Assembly: GCA_037176905.1 (NCBI GenBank)
Contig: JBBBWG010028045.1
Span: forward strand, 1-59,413
Reading direction: 5' to 3'
DNA: 59,413 nt
Source of the DNA: Azolla pinnata
Lineage: Eukaryota; Streptophyta; Polypodiopsida; Salviniales; Salviniaceae
Shown here: piece after piece, positions 22,414-35,289 of the stretch
How positions within the stretch are numbered: the stretch's first letter is position 1
How the letters are laid out: each line of letters begins with the position of its first letter
Position numbers and translations under genes: made by a program
Notes under the pieces: model-generated
What the model was told of the DNA's origin: nothing
Seen by the model: only the letters and a program-made list of their open reading frames with translations
The model's database searches: none

Positions 22414-25400
22414 TTAAATTCCCAAGCTCTTCATCTCATGCGGCATGAAATCTTCGCTCGTACGATAACACTTATCTGGCGAATAGTAGCATATGTTTGT
22501 CACTTGGCTTGTATACAGACATGCATACCGCTCAACCTATTATCAGGATTAGCACAACAATGAATAAATAAAAATCATTGCATTAAAGCAATATGTTACC
22601 AACTAATGTCATGGGGTTTCATTTTAATGGGAAAAAAAGCAACGACTAATCCATTTTTTTCCTAACAAATTCTAATCACATTCTTGGTTTGCTTTTCCCA
22701 GACTCTGTAGAAAAACCACTTTTTTCTGACAAACCTGGTGTGCAAACCGAGAATTCTGGTAGCCTGTCTTCATAAGCTGCCCCCAAGTCTTATGAAACTG
22801 CAGTCATGATAATGATGGGTAATACCAACAACATTATAATGCTTTCATGATTGAAAGAGATGAACTACCTACACTCCATGCTTTGCAAGGATTTTTATTT
22901 TATTTTTCAACACAAAGATGCTTTTTTGTATACCATGAACTTTAAATTCCTTACATAGTCTGATGACCAGTTCAAGAATACCGTACAATTTTCAAATTTT
23001 ATATAAAAATGCCATATATATAAATATATGCATGTGTCTGTGCATGTATATGTATGTACATATGTATACATATACTGTTTATATGTATCTATGTGTGTAG
23101 ATACTATTTTGTAGCAATAGAAATATATAGGAGGTGTATGCATGGGGTAAACCTGTTTATGCAAACGGAAAAAAAAAAAACTCTTACTGCCTCATGCCAT
23201 TCCCTAAGAGTTTGTCGATGTGAATCTCGATATTGGTCCCGCTCCACCTGATGCATCACATTTAGTTTTTATATGCCTTTAATGAATAACATTAGCATAT
23301 ATAAAAAATAACACAATAAGTTGTTGATTTAACAAATATCTGCCGAAAAAACTAAAAAACTATCACATCGGATAATTTTACCTGTAATTTGTCTCGCTTG
23401 GCAATCCTGGCCTCTCTACTGTCATCGTGTCCCCCGCCGAACCTAAACGACAGAACGGAGACAAAAATTACTGCGGATAAAGCTTGGACAGATGCCAGCT
23501 TGCAAACTCATCCAAAAGAAAAGCAAATTGAAATCAAATATTTGAGGGAACTACAGAGAATTCTCATCAACGAAATTTTGTTTTCTTTCGATTGCAGCTT
23601 AGCATTTGAACAAAACCATTCAAAGAGCTAAAATACAATGCATTCAAAAGAAATTCTTACAAAAGTTGAGCATTAGGAGAAAAAATTTAAAAGAACAGCC
23701 AAACAATATATTCAAAAGAAATCGTCATGAAAGTTGAAGCAAATGAAAGAAAATAGAATAAAGAAAGTTCGAACTAACCTGATATCCCAGTGAAGGTTTT
23801 GCATTTCATCCTCAATACTGTCAAGGCTCTCACGTAGTGATCGTAGCTTCTGTATTTGATTGGGGGTTTAAAAAAAAATCTCTATGCTACAAAATCATGT
23901 TGTGTCTGGCCATCAGTAATCAAAATCTACAAACCTTGAGCGTATGTGCAGTCTGATGGTAGCTTTCAAGTTCTTTCTCGAGCTCCGGGATCACTAGCAT
24001 TGTCCTCCAACCTAGAATAGAAGTAGAACACTCTCATGCATGCATGTTTTTCCTCAGTATTAACAAGAAATCATAAACTGCTGCTTTCTTCTTTTTTCTA
24101 AAGATTCTACTTTTGTATTAAGAACTGAATAATACAATGAGAATACCAAATTTATACAGAGCAAATGGACGCCATGCATTTAAATAGACTCAATATACAA
24201 GGGTACTATTCCACTAATAGGAACTGCTAATATTTTTTTATGCAATGAAATAAAATACACGTGTTTCTTTTGAAGAGAAGCTTTACCAGGTTGCTTCTTG
24301 CTGCGGAGTATATCTCCGTATATATGATCTCCAATATACAAAACCTTTATGACACAATCCAGCAAAAGAAAAAAAAAATTAATATATACAGGCGTAGTTC
24401 ATGAAGACACAACTTTTATGCAAAGCACATCATGTACATAAACAGCACCAAGAACGTTTGCTAGCACTGATGTAACAGCAAAAACTGAAAAAACTAAGTA
24501 ATGAACGCCCACCTGTGAACCTGAATCAATCCCAAGCAGACGATGCAAGAGCTTTACATTCCCACCCTGAAAAAGTGAACGTTTTTCTTTCTTTTCTCTC
24601 TCCAATGTTAGAAGGAATGCTAATTTTTGCACTTTGAAATCAGACGAAAAGGGATTATAAGAACCTGAAAGACTCGGCATGCCTGCGTTAACCCATTCTG
24701 TGACAACGTGCTTCTCTTCATATCAATATCACCCACCTATTGCATCATTATATCACCGTGAATTACTTTTCATTTTTTACTTTTTATTATAGTTTTTGTT
24801 CGAGGATATTAATAACACTACACCACCTGTTCTACTGGAGTACCATTGTCAGTGTTCAAAAGCATTCCAGTCTTTATGTCTACTTCAAAAAGTCCGACCT
24901 TACTTCCTTCAACAAAAAAGCTCGGTTTTGCACTGGGACAGGAAGTAAGCAAGTACATGAGAAACACAAAGACAAGACAGCCGGAAAGAATGGAACAAAA
25001 TACTGCCACATAAATGGTCAAGCATTACCTTCCAGTTATGACCAGATCAAAATAGCTCAGCCATTCGAAATCCCTAGGAGACCCACAGGCTGATCCACTT
25101 TTCCCACAAAGGTAGTTCATTGCCACATGTGTATAGTCCCAAAGACTTTATTAAATAAGAAACCCATGAAAAAAAAAACGAAGTTCAGTACATGTGAAAA
25201 TGGTTGAGTAGAAAATCAAAGCACTCATGAAGACAGACGGCTTTTGATGCCAACGACTTAGAATAAGACCTGTTAAATAACCTATATGTGATATGCACTC
25301 CTTACAATTTTTTCTAAAATGTAGAATGCATTTGTATGTACGGCTACCATATGAAGATAATGATACCTAAGAGATGCTTCAAAATATATAAACACACAGT

Positions 25401-28400
25401 TCTAAATTCTGTTATGCAGCTATGAAACCATTGTAGTTTGATAAGAAACATAGGAATCTTATCTTCTACAGGGTATCAGGCCTGAGATAACTGACTCATT
25501 TCTCTTTATATCCATAATGGCAATGGTTTACTTATAGATGGATATTTACTTGGAAAAATAAAATAAAAGAAATCTTGGATCTACGTATTTTACATGTCTT
25601 TGATGAGAAATCTTGGATCGACATATTTCACATGCCTAACTCATCCCTAGCCTACAGAAGTTGAGAAATAATTATATAGCTCTTAAAACTTGTTACGCTG
25701 ATGTACATCAGATTTATCATAAATATCAAATTGCACAGCCATATATTTAGAAGACACATTTATGACTTAATTGTAGGGAAAATTACCTATTGGTTACTAA
25801 GAATGTGATTCTCCCTGAATCCCTCAACATCTTCAACATGGGAATAACCTGGGGATCAAAATATATGTATCTGCAGAGCAAAAGAATAACTCCATTTAAT
25901 CAAAAAAGTAATATGTAAGTGTTCTAACATTGCAGAGAGTATACCTTAAAAGGTTAAATACTGTGGATATGCAATATTGTGGTTCACAACGAATGAATTT
26001 CATTATGTATTTGGAAGCTGATGCATGTATAACTTGAGGCAGAGCCGTTCGGGGAGGTGTAATGGCGTTGCGCAAAAGATGTCAATATTAGTAATTATGC
26101 AATTGATAGGGGAAATGCAGAATCATTGCAGCAGATCGCCATAAAATCAAGAACTGATTTGTTTGACGATGTCAAGGAAGACACCCATCAATTAATAGAA
26201 GGCTTTAGATTTTAGGGTATTGTACCTACAACCTATATATTATTGATGTTTAATGCAAGTTGTTAACTCTATCAGCTAATCACGTCTGTGAGCCGCAATC
26301 TCATAGTCACCATCAGCCTTTAGTGCTACTAGTGAGGTTCTAATGACAACATATCTCATGGGCAGTTCGATAGCTTCTATGCCAAAAAGTATTACTTTCC
26401 TCCCCACGATAGGCATCTCGTTTACAAGCCCATAATCAAGTCATGATTATAGTGAATGAGAAGGCAAAGGACAATGGACCATATAACCATCAATAAAACT
26501 TCCAGAATAGCATAACTATTCCACATGACCTTTTAAAACACAGTAACCTTTAACTTACTTGCTAGGGTCATCAGCCACAGCTTGTTTTAGAGTCCCATCG
26601 CGGTGGCATAGATCAACTGCAGATCTTATATCCTTATAAATTTGTGAAAAGCTATAAAATCATTTTTGATGCATTAGAAAACATTTGCAATATAATTTGC
26701 ATGAATGAAGCTAACAAAAAGAACAGCTTTTAAAACCATAAAATTAATCGCGAATGGTTCATTTCAATACATAGCAGCACCTAGGATATATCACAGGTGT
26801 TACTGTTTGTGCACTCTTCTCAATGCAGTTAGGAATCTACATTTTTTCAACTGCCAGTGGATGCTCACATGTCCTCATGTGCAGGAAAGAGAACTGCATC
26901 TCCCTGACCAGTAATTATGTGCTCTGAAGTAGAAAGGGATATAGTTTCAAAATTGCTACGACAGTCGTGCTCAATGTGATGAGTGTGAGTGAGCAAGGTA
27001 GAGCTTTATACTTGTACGCAAATTCATGGCAAATATAATTCAACTTTGCCCTAATGTTCAATCAAGGTTTTAGTCATTATTCAAGGATATTTATGACTTA
27101 CCTTAATGTTTCCCAGATGACTTAAAGAGGTTTTCCCAGATGACTTACCTTAATGTTTCCTACATAAGCAAGGGGAAAGAGCTTACAACATTAGAAACAA
27201 TCATGCTTTTACATACTTCCAGAGAGAAGCAGTAGGTAACCCAGGTTTACATACTCCAAAAAGACCAGCTTCTATATTACAGAAAAGGAAAAGCCATCGA
27301 GACTGTTTCTGAGATTGTTCTCATAAAAGAGTCTAGTAATTATCAGAAAATGGAAAGTTTGCTGTCATATAGATTGCCTTGGTGTTTTTATTTAGTTTCC
27401 TAAACGTTCCAGCTATCAGTGATCCACACATCTGTCTTACTATTTGCTCTCTCCAATAATGGAAGTGTCCAGTTTGCGATCCTTACCACCAAATTATTCA
27501 AAAAAGTGTCAACCTTTTCTAAATCGAGAAAAGTACTACCACCAATGTAACAGAGTGGTTCTTATTGCACTGTTGTCAAACAAACCTGCTCAGCCATTAG
27601 TCCATTTTGTTTCCATCATCTGACTTCACTGTTCTGCTTTTAGTCCATTATGGTGCTATACAAACTACAACACCATACAGAACATCTCCTCATGTGCATA
27701 TTCCATAGATCCAATTCTCTGATTTTACATCCAAGCATCGTCGACAAAGCCTGTCTGTAATTCTAATCATCACCGTGGTCCCAAATCACTTGACCAATCA
27801 TACATATCTCAAATGCATCAGCAGTCTTTCATTTTCCACCTTTAACAGACTAGTTTTTAACATTATGTCATACACTGGAAACCAGGAGAAATGAAACGAG
27901 CTTTAATGATCTCAACTGTTCTTTCTGATTTCGTCATAGCCAGCAAGTTTACTTTTTCTTTCTCCAATAACCATTGGTCGTAGGAGGATCATTTGCTCCT
28001 TTGTGCATATGTCCAAAAAATATATGACAGCATGTGACAATTATAAAGAAAGACTCTTTATGCCTTCACACCACATCCTCCAAATCTAATCAGGCTCTTT
28101 TAAACTGATTTCCTCCATGAAACTCCCTGAGACATTCTAGAAGACTTTTACTGATCATAAATTCGCGCATTTATCAATCATCCTTTGTCAAAGTGCAGAA
28201 GGCTCAAAGGCTGCAGCAGTAACATCTATACTTTTCAATGCTTTTTTAGCTTTCCCTGTACAAGCATCTCTTAATAGTTTGGATATCTTTCACATCTTTC
28301 ATACGAGTGTCAGCGTAAAAGGCATGTCATCCAGTACTTTTTTTCTTTTCCAATTTTCATGATGAACATAGTACAAACAGAAGATAAAAGAAAATGCTGA

Positions 28401-30965
28401 CACGAGACAATTTGTCCCCTTTCAAATCCTCGACAGGAATTTTGGCCAGACAATGTTTAGTGAAGAGATCATGATATATGTACCATACACCAAACAGTCC
28501 TGTGTAACAGATTAACTAAAAAAATGTAGATGTTCGGCTGTACTTACTTACCCTTGCTTTATTGTGAATGGACATCTGTGCTATTTGATACACATGTAGG
28601 AACTATGCAATCTGAATTACCACATAGGTATTCACTAGCTAATTTCCGTGGTTTCAAGCAAAAACTATTCCTTTAAATATATTGACTGAGGTAAGTATTT
28701 ACTTGAATGGAATCGAGAGCTCGCCATCTGGATCCTTCCTAAGTACATCAGCACAGAAATGCAGTTTAGAGTATTTCCAAACTTCTTATTTACAATTATA
28801 TTGCTCACACAGGACACCATCTGTTTTTACTTATGAAAGAAGAAAGCATACCGAGAAGCGGATGGAATCTTTTCGGGATTCAAATCTCTAAATTCAACTA
28901 GTTGTGCAAAAAGGTATGCTTCAGCCAAAGAAAAGAGTGTATCGATAAGAGCATAATCAGGTTCATCATAGGCTTGTTGCAAAGGGCTGTTCCCATATAT
29001 CGTCAACCGGTCTTCTCTAGACAGTTCATGCAGGCCATGATAAGCCACTTTCACATACTTGTGACGATCCATCTGGAAAATCAACAGATTGGGAGCATCT
29101 TTCAAAAAACTAAACCTGTTATAATCATTAATATGCTTACAAGTACAGGAAAAAATACTGCACGCAAAACACATAAAGCATAGTATATAGGGAAATATCC
29201 ACATAAAAAGAGAACAATCACCCTATATTAAGGTAATAGAATGAATCCGCTATCCTTCACCTATGTTCTCAACAAATAACAGAATGAACCACATGCATTG
29301 CACAGAGACCACAAGGCATTAATATCTCGTTGCACCAAGGCATAAATTTAACCTCTTATTACTAACAATATTTTGTAATTCTGCTTTCCTTGGTAATATG
29401 ATAATGATTGTAGCAAAAGGTTCTTGTTCAGATAGGTTTCCCGTAATACCCTATTTTGATACAGATAACTACACATGTACTGGGAATCAAATTAACCCAA
29501 TATGCCCACAGTCCAAGAAATACACATAAAACATATCCTTTAGGGTCAATATTCATCCCTATCAGAAGCTACGAAATCATTTTAAGGTTTCACCATGACT
29601 TACTGTGAACTGTAAAGAGTACTTCCAAACTTATGACAGTTATAACTGTAGTTGTATCCATCATTCATGTTCTAATATACACATATTAGAAACAGAGAAA
29701 AAACAATGAACATAGTTTACCAAGAAATTGCTATTCTCAGCAATATTTTACCTTCAAGATATTTCCTCGCCGCTTATCAAGAACAAGACCCCGTACCATA
29801 TATTGCCAGTCAAACTTCCACTGCAGCAACTGCAACAAATGGAGATGAAATATGGCAATAAATGCTCTTCCTGAATAATTTAGTTACAATACTAGAAGCA
29901 GTTTGCCTCAAAACACAAAGATTGGACACACTTAATGTCAATGTCACAGAGATAAAAGACATATTATTGTGTCATTTATATCGAAGTGCAAACTGGTTAA
30001 AAAAAGCAAAGGCAATCACTACAGCATAACATGCTGCAAACAAGATTTGCAAACAAATGCACACCTGTAAACTTTTCTTTTTTCCAATAAATACAGTAGC
30101 TTTTCTACAGTGAAATGGTCCATGCAACTTCCAAGGGGTAAAAGACCAACGGGATTACTATTTGGGCAGCTTTTCACTGCTACAGATATCCGTCTTCATT
30201 TCACATTCAATGAATCTAGCCCAATAGACAAGGGAGATGATACCTTCTTGGCCATAAAGGTTGGAGCTCATTCAATTACTTGTTGATTGATGATTGAAGT
30301 GAGATAGAGCTTTGACCTAAAATAATTTGCTATTTTCTCTAAATGAGAGTACTCCGAAAAAGGTTATCGAATTAAAGCAACTTTTACCCATACTGACAAG
30401 TTTCATCACTTAAAAAAGTATTTTCAGCGTGCTCACATTTTATCTTTTAAACGAGTTCATGCATGCCCCACCACCTCCACGCAAACGAGAACTCAATGTT
30501 AAACTAAATGATCACTAGATGCTTGCATGCGTTTTTTTGAAAACGGAAAATATACAAAACAGAGAAAAATGAAAAGATAAGATCAGTCAGAGTTTCTGGA
30601 TTTCAACTAGATTGGATGAAAATTTTATTAAATTATGATACAACATTAGAGGTTTGTACAGCAATAAACCTGATCAACGACAGAGAATGATAAAGGCAAC
30701 TACAAACCTCTTTCGGATATCCTAGGTCAAATACAAGCTTCTTGATGGTTCCATGGTAGGCCATGGTCTCAAAAGTTTCGGCTTTGTATTGAGCAAGAGT
30801 ATAGTCCATATCGAATCCAACTGCAACAATACTCTTCATATTTAGAGACCTGTTGCAAAAGATCTGCTTCCTCATATCGATAGACCCTTGCCATCCATTG
30901 ATAGTCCATCTGCCTCCCACTGTCTTCTCATAAGCAGTACACAACTTGTCCTCAGCTTGATCCAT
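22414..30965 (-). CDS. HAD-family cytosolic purine (IMP/GMP-type) 5'-nucleotidase
   Basis: All 17 coding exons can be placed (minus strand): 30965-30708, 29829-29752, 29072-28852, 28738-28703, 26651-26559, 25870-25787, 25145-25029, 24932-24827, 24736-24665, 24566-24513, 24344-24287, 24011-23935, 23849-23779, 23442-23382, 23247-23188, 22797-22735, 22536-22414. Phases agree throughout and give 543 aa. The product belongs to the NT5C2-type HAD phosphatases, which dephosphorylate purine nucleoside 5'-monophosphates. Motif I is GFDMDYTLAQY (nucleophile Asp52, Asp54). Motif II is TFLVTNS, and motif IV is YIGDHIYGDI. A charged helical stretch follows, then WGQLMKTGYQNSRFAHQVER and the family C-terminus YSPDK...FMPHE. 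The first 30 residues extend beyond plant homologues; Met31 (MRKQIFCNRS) may be the true start. No disabling change seen. Introns are AT-rich, up to 1.9 kb. Confidence 0.94.
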
Positions 30966-31370
30966 TAATTAATTACCTCTGTTCAAGGTACAAATAAGTC
31001 AGCTTATGATCAGAACGGTGAAAATTTTCCCAGAAAATTATGATATAATACATGCATGAATATAGATGTGTTTCTATAAAAATACGTGTAATATATACAT
31101 GCATACTTGCCCATACAACGTATCACTGCATACATACTAGATATGCCTGCACAGCAAGATTTCTATAAATATGGGCCTGTGTGCATCTATGCGTTTATGT
31201 CTGTGTATTCTACACATTTAATTGACATGTATCTAGATATATGTGAATAAATATTGCATCAATACCCTGTGCACACAAAAGACGGCCTTTAAGGCTTAGT
31301 TCACATGAAAAATCCATCCAGTTGAACCAAACAGGAGCTCTAATTGTGTGAATTGGATATCCTCAGCACT
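30966..31370. other. Upstream region of the 5'-nucleotidase gene
   Basis: AT-rich sequence with TATATA-type and ATGCAT-rich stretches. It probably holds the promoter or leader of the minus-strand 5'-nucleotidase gene. No other gene seen. Confidence 0.4.
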
Positions 31371-31730
31371 GGCCGAAAACTGAGCAATTACAACTACGAA
31401 AAACCTAACTTCATTCCTAGTCATTGCTTCAATTTAGGTGAAGTTGAAGCTGATGCTTGTGGCAGAAATCTTTCTTGAAAGAAAAATTCAGAAGGCAGAC
31501 AAGAAACTTGAATTACGGCAATGGATCGATGGGAACCTGGAGAACAAAACGGCCGAAAACTGAGCAATTACAACTACGAAAAACCTAATTTCATTCCTAG
31601 TCATTGCTTCAATTTAGGTGAAGTTGAAGCTGATGCTTGTGGCAGAAATCGTTCTTGAAAGAAAAATTCAGATGGCAGACAAGAATCTTGAATTACGGCA
31701 ATGGATCGATGGGAACCTGGAGAACAAAAC
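31371..31730 (+). repeat. 180-bp tandem duplication, recent
   Basis: Two back-to-back 180-bp copies, 31371-31550 and 31551-31730, both opening GGCCGAAAACTGAGCAATTA. I count only about four mismatches, so the duplication is young. It lies upstream of the 5'-nucleotidase start and could include part of its promoter or an untranslated exon. Confidence 0.93.
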
Positions 31731-31994
31731 GGACCTCAGGGCAAGAACATAGGATTTGGAAAGAGTATGGAGAGAGCAGGAGGGGAGGAGGAGGGCGGCG
31801 CGATAAACTCCTATAAAGATGAGAGGGCATAGAATGGAAAACACATGTAAGAAGTGCTAATTGAAGTGGGAAGCAAACCAGTATGTATACCTCAAACACC
31901 TTTGAATTTGAGGAAGCCAAAGGCGAGGATGTGGATCCAGAGAGGAAGGAAATATGCATATGCATATGTGTGGGGGTGTGTGGGTTATAATACT

Positions 31995-32090
31995 ATCCTT
32001 CTTCTTCTTCCCTTCTCCTTCTTCTTCCCTTCTCCTTCTTCTTCCCTTCTCCTTCTTCTTCTTCTTTCCTTCTTCTTCTTCTTCTTCTGT
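31995..32090 (+). repeat. (CTTCTTCCCTTCTC)n pyrimidine tract
   Basis: Four units of about 21 bp of CTT/CCCTTCTC, then plain CTT repeats. Low-complexity only. Confidence 0.8.
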
Positions 32091-32379
32091 AGTGCGCCAG
32101 GCGTCGTTGTAAAGGGGTTGAAGAATGACCCACCAACATCACCATCACCGTTTCACTCCCAAATGGTGGCCATGGTGTCATTGTTGTTGGGATGGTCAAG
32201 ACAGTGAGCGAGCGCAACATCAAAAATATGAGAGAACAAACAAAAGAGCATAAAGAGAATGAAAGAGGGCATCTGAGAGAGGGAGAATCTTCCTTTTGGG
32301 AACCCTTACCTTTCCTTTCTTTACTAGCAAGCATGTGCCATTGTGCTTCCTCTCAGATCTTCTGGTTTCAGAACCCCCC

Positions 32380-33065
32380 TGTTTTGCCCTAATCCTCCGC
32401 TTTTCAGTATTTGCCCTAATCCTCCGCTCTTCAGTATTTGCCCTAATCCTCCGCTTTTCTCTGTTTGACCTAATCCTCCGCTTCTCTCTCTCTCTCCGCC
32501 CAAATCCTCTCTCTGTTTCTTTGGTTTGCCCAAAATCCTCTTTGTCTCTGTCTCTTTTTCAACCAAATCCTCTGGTTTTGCTTCGCTTCTCTGCTCCTCC
32601 CTTTCTCTGAAAGCAGCAAAATCCTCGATTCTGGGTCTTCTCTTTCTCTCCTGTCTCCTCGCCCTTGGCAGCAGGAAACACAATCCTCTAACTCTCTGAC
32701 AGGAAATCCTCTGTTTTTTTTTCCTTTCTTCTTGTTCTCTGACAGGAAATCCTCTGGTTTTTTTTCTTTCTTCTTGCTCTCTGACAGGAAATCCTCTGTT
32801 TCCTTTTCTTTCTTTCTTCTTGTTCTCTGACAGGAAATCCTCTTGCTCTCTGACAGGAAATCCTCTGTTTTTTTTCCTTTCTTTCTTCTTGTTCTCTGAC
32901 AGGAAATCCTCTTGCTCTCTGACAGGAAATCCTATGGTTTTTTCCTTTCTTTCTTCTTGTTCTATGACAGGAAATCCTCTTGCTCTCTCACAGGAAATCC
33001 TCTGTTTTTTTCTTTCTTTCTTCTTGTTCTCTGACAAGGAAATCCTCTGTTTTTTCTTTCTCTTT
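32380..33065 (+). repeat. Pyrimidine-rich minisatellite block (CTCTGACAGGAAATCCT units)
   Basis: First come units ending in CCTAATCCTCCGCTTTTCAG (about 32385-32480). Then a TTCTCTGACAGGAAATCCTC unit recurs about ten times between 32690 and 33040 with variable T-rich spacers. Open frames across this block (Arg/Lys/Glu-rich on minus) are repeat artefacts. Confidence 0.8.
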
Positions 33066-33119
33066 CTGTTTTTGCAGCCCTAAATTCTTGTTCTCTCTTT
33101 GTTCCATTCATTTGCATAT

Positions 33120-33445
33120 GCAATCCATCTATTTGTTGAATCTCTGTTGATGATTTGTCTAAATCTTTGCTTTGTCTTGGGGTAGTTGATTTTGCCAGTT
33201 TGACCTATTTGTTGCATTCTGTTTTATGATTTGTCTAAATCTTTGCTTTGTCTTGGGGTAATTGATTTTGCTAATTTGGCCTATTTGTTGCATCTCTGTT
33301 TTATGATTTGTCTAAATCTTTGCTTTGTCTTGGGGTAGTTGATTTTGCCAGTTTGGCCTGTTAGTTGCATCTCTGTCTATGATCTGTCTAAATCTTTGCT
33401 TTGTCTTGGGGTAGTTGATTTTGCCAGTTTGGCCTTTGGGTGACC
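33120..33445 (+). repeat. 76-bp tandem repeat, four copies
   Basis: The core ATTTGTCTAAATCTTTGCTT recurs at about 33152, 33228, 33305 and 33381, with period 76-77. Each is followed by TGTCTTGGGGTAGTTGATTT and a TTTGGCCTATTTGTTGCATC tail. Confidence 0.88.
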
Positions 33446-35289
33446 ATGGCCAAATCTGCGTCTGAAAGTGCACATTTTCCATGTGTTCTAGCTTGCCATC
33501 AATGTCAAGACTCGGAAAACATTGTGTTCTGGCTTTCGATCATCAATTGTCAGAATCGTGTTCTGGCTTTCGGGTCATCAATTGTCATAGACGCTATTGT
33601 TCTGTGAGGTCACTTACCTCGTCTCTACGACTGCTCCAGATGCAGACACGTGGATCGTTTGCATTTGCCCCAACGACAGGTAAAAAAAAGAAAGGCGTTC
33701 CTTTTTTTTTTACGTTGTTGAAGCTTCAGACACAGCAAGAGTCCAGATCACGCACGAGGAGTGGACCAAATGAGCCATCAAGCCTGATAGGATGGCAATG
33801 TTGGGCATAGAAAACCCGTATTCTTTTTTCATCCTCCTGTGTCCAGTTGCTCCTCCCCGAGACGACAAAAGAGGAAGTTGAAACTGCCCAGATAAGAGAT
33901 CGACAGCAAACAGAATACGGGTTTAGATGGTGTCTCTGGCATGCGACGGCTTACATCTCTCTTGCATTGGCAATTGAGATGAATAAAGACGTGCGACGTA
34001 AGACCATTTCCACTGCACATGAAGGCTATCGTTTGTTGTTAGGGTATACAAAATCAAGCACAATGTCGATGGCGCCAGCAATCGATACAATGGTCGGCTT
34101 GTAGCGTTTGTGATAATGAAGATCTGACAACATTAGAAAATCTTCCTTATCGGCATTGCCCCACCCATGGCATCCCTTTTTTAAGGTTTTTGTATCGGAT
34201 AAATGACGATTAGACCAAGCAAGCGAAATATGCAAATGTCACATGAATCTAACACGATGGAATCATCGTGGGGTGGGGGTGGAATCATCTTTTTTGGTAT
34301 GAGATTTAACTACCCTAATTGCCAGGCTAGCATCGCCTTGCAAAGAAATCATAGACAATCTCCGAACGGATCGGCGCTCCGTTTGCAAATCATTTGTGTG
34401 CTTTGCTGAATAACAAAAGCTATTCGATCCAAAGTTGGCATTGGGAGGGGAATGTCCATGATGTCAGATATATCCTTGCCCGAAGTGGAGATTAGAATCT
34501 TGTTAGCTTTCACATTTCGAGCATGCAACGAATCTGACATCCCATATGAGCTTTTTGCTTCAATTATTGGAACGGATGTTGTGAATCATCGATTCTTCTT
34601 TTTGCATCATGTTATACATGATTGATTATTACCTTGCAAGCCAAAAAGCTATTATAATCTTGTGAACAAAAAAGCTTAACAAAATATGCATAGGATTATT
34701 CCCCTTGTTATTGACCTTGTCCATTATTAGGTCTTCTAGAAGATTAGCTTGCAACTTGGATCGACCTATGAAGGGAAAAATGATCAGATACCAGTAGTTA
34801 GATATTGATAACGATCGATTATATAAGTTTGGTCTAATAGAAATCAAGTGCAAGGACTATTATACTTATAAATTCCTAGCTTGTATGGGAATTTAAAAAA
34901 TATGTATATAGAAAGATATTTAGTCTAATTCTTAATACTTTAGAAATTAGACCTTAAGAAACAAAAAAACCATCTGTGTGAGCTACATTCATATAAAGAG
35001 GACAAATTAAATTATTCAAACATTCTTACACTAGCAATAAATTCAAACAAACTCTTTTTACATGTAGTCTTTTACAAAAATCAAGAAATATCACTTTCAT
35101 AGCAAATCTCTGGTTTATAGCGACGAAGAATAAACAAAATCTAAGAGTAATAGATATAAGTACATTTCTTAGGGTCTTATTTGCAAACCTGAACATACTT
35201 GTTACATTAGTGTTATTAGGTCATAAGCTTAATTCAATGACAAGAAAAGAACAAGGTTATAAGTTGGTTACAATGGGAATCTTGACACT
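33446..35289. other. Intergenic region, no gene recognised
   Basis: Mixed then AT-rich sequence. Short open frames occur on both strands with no recognisable domain. The AT-rich right half may belong to the 5' flank of the LINE relic. Confidence 0.45.

Noticed and set aside
32324..33037. 237-codon Glu/Arg/Lys-rich frame on the minus strand
   Set aside because: Generated by the CTCTGACAGGAAATCC minisatellite.
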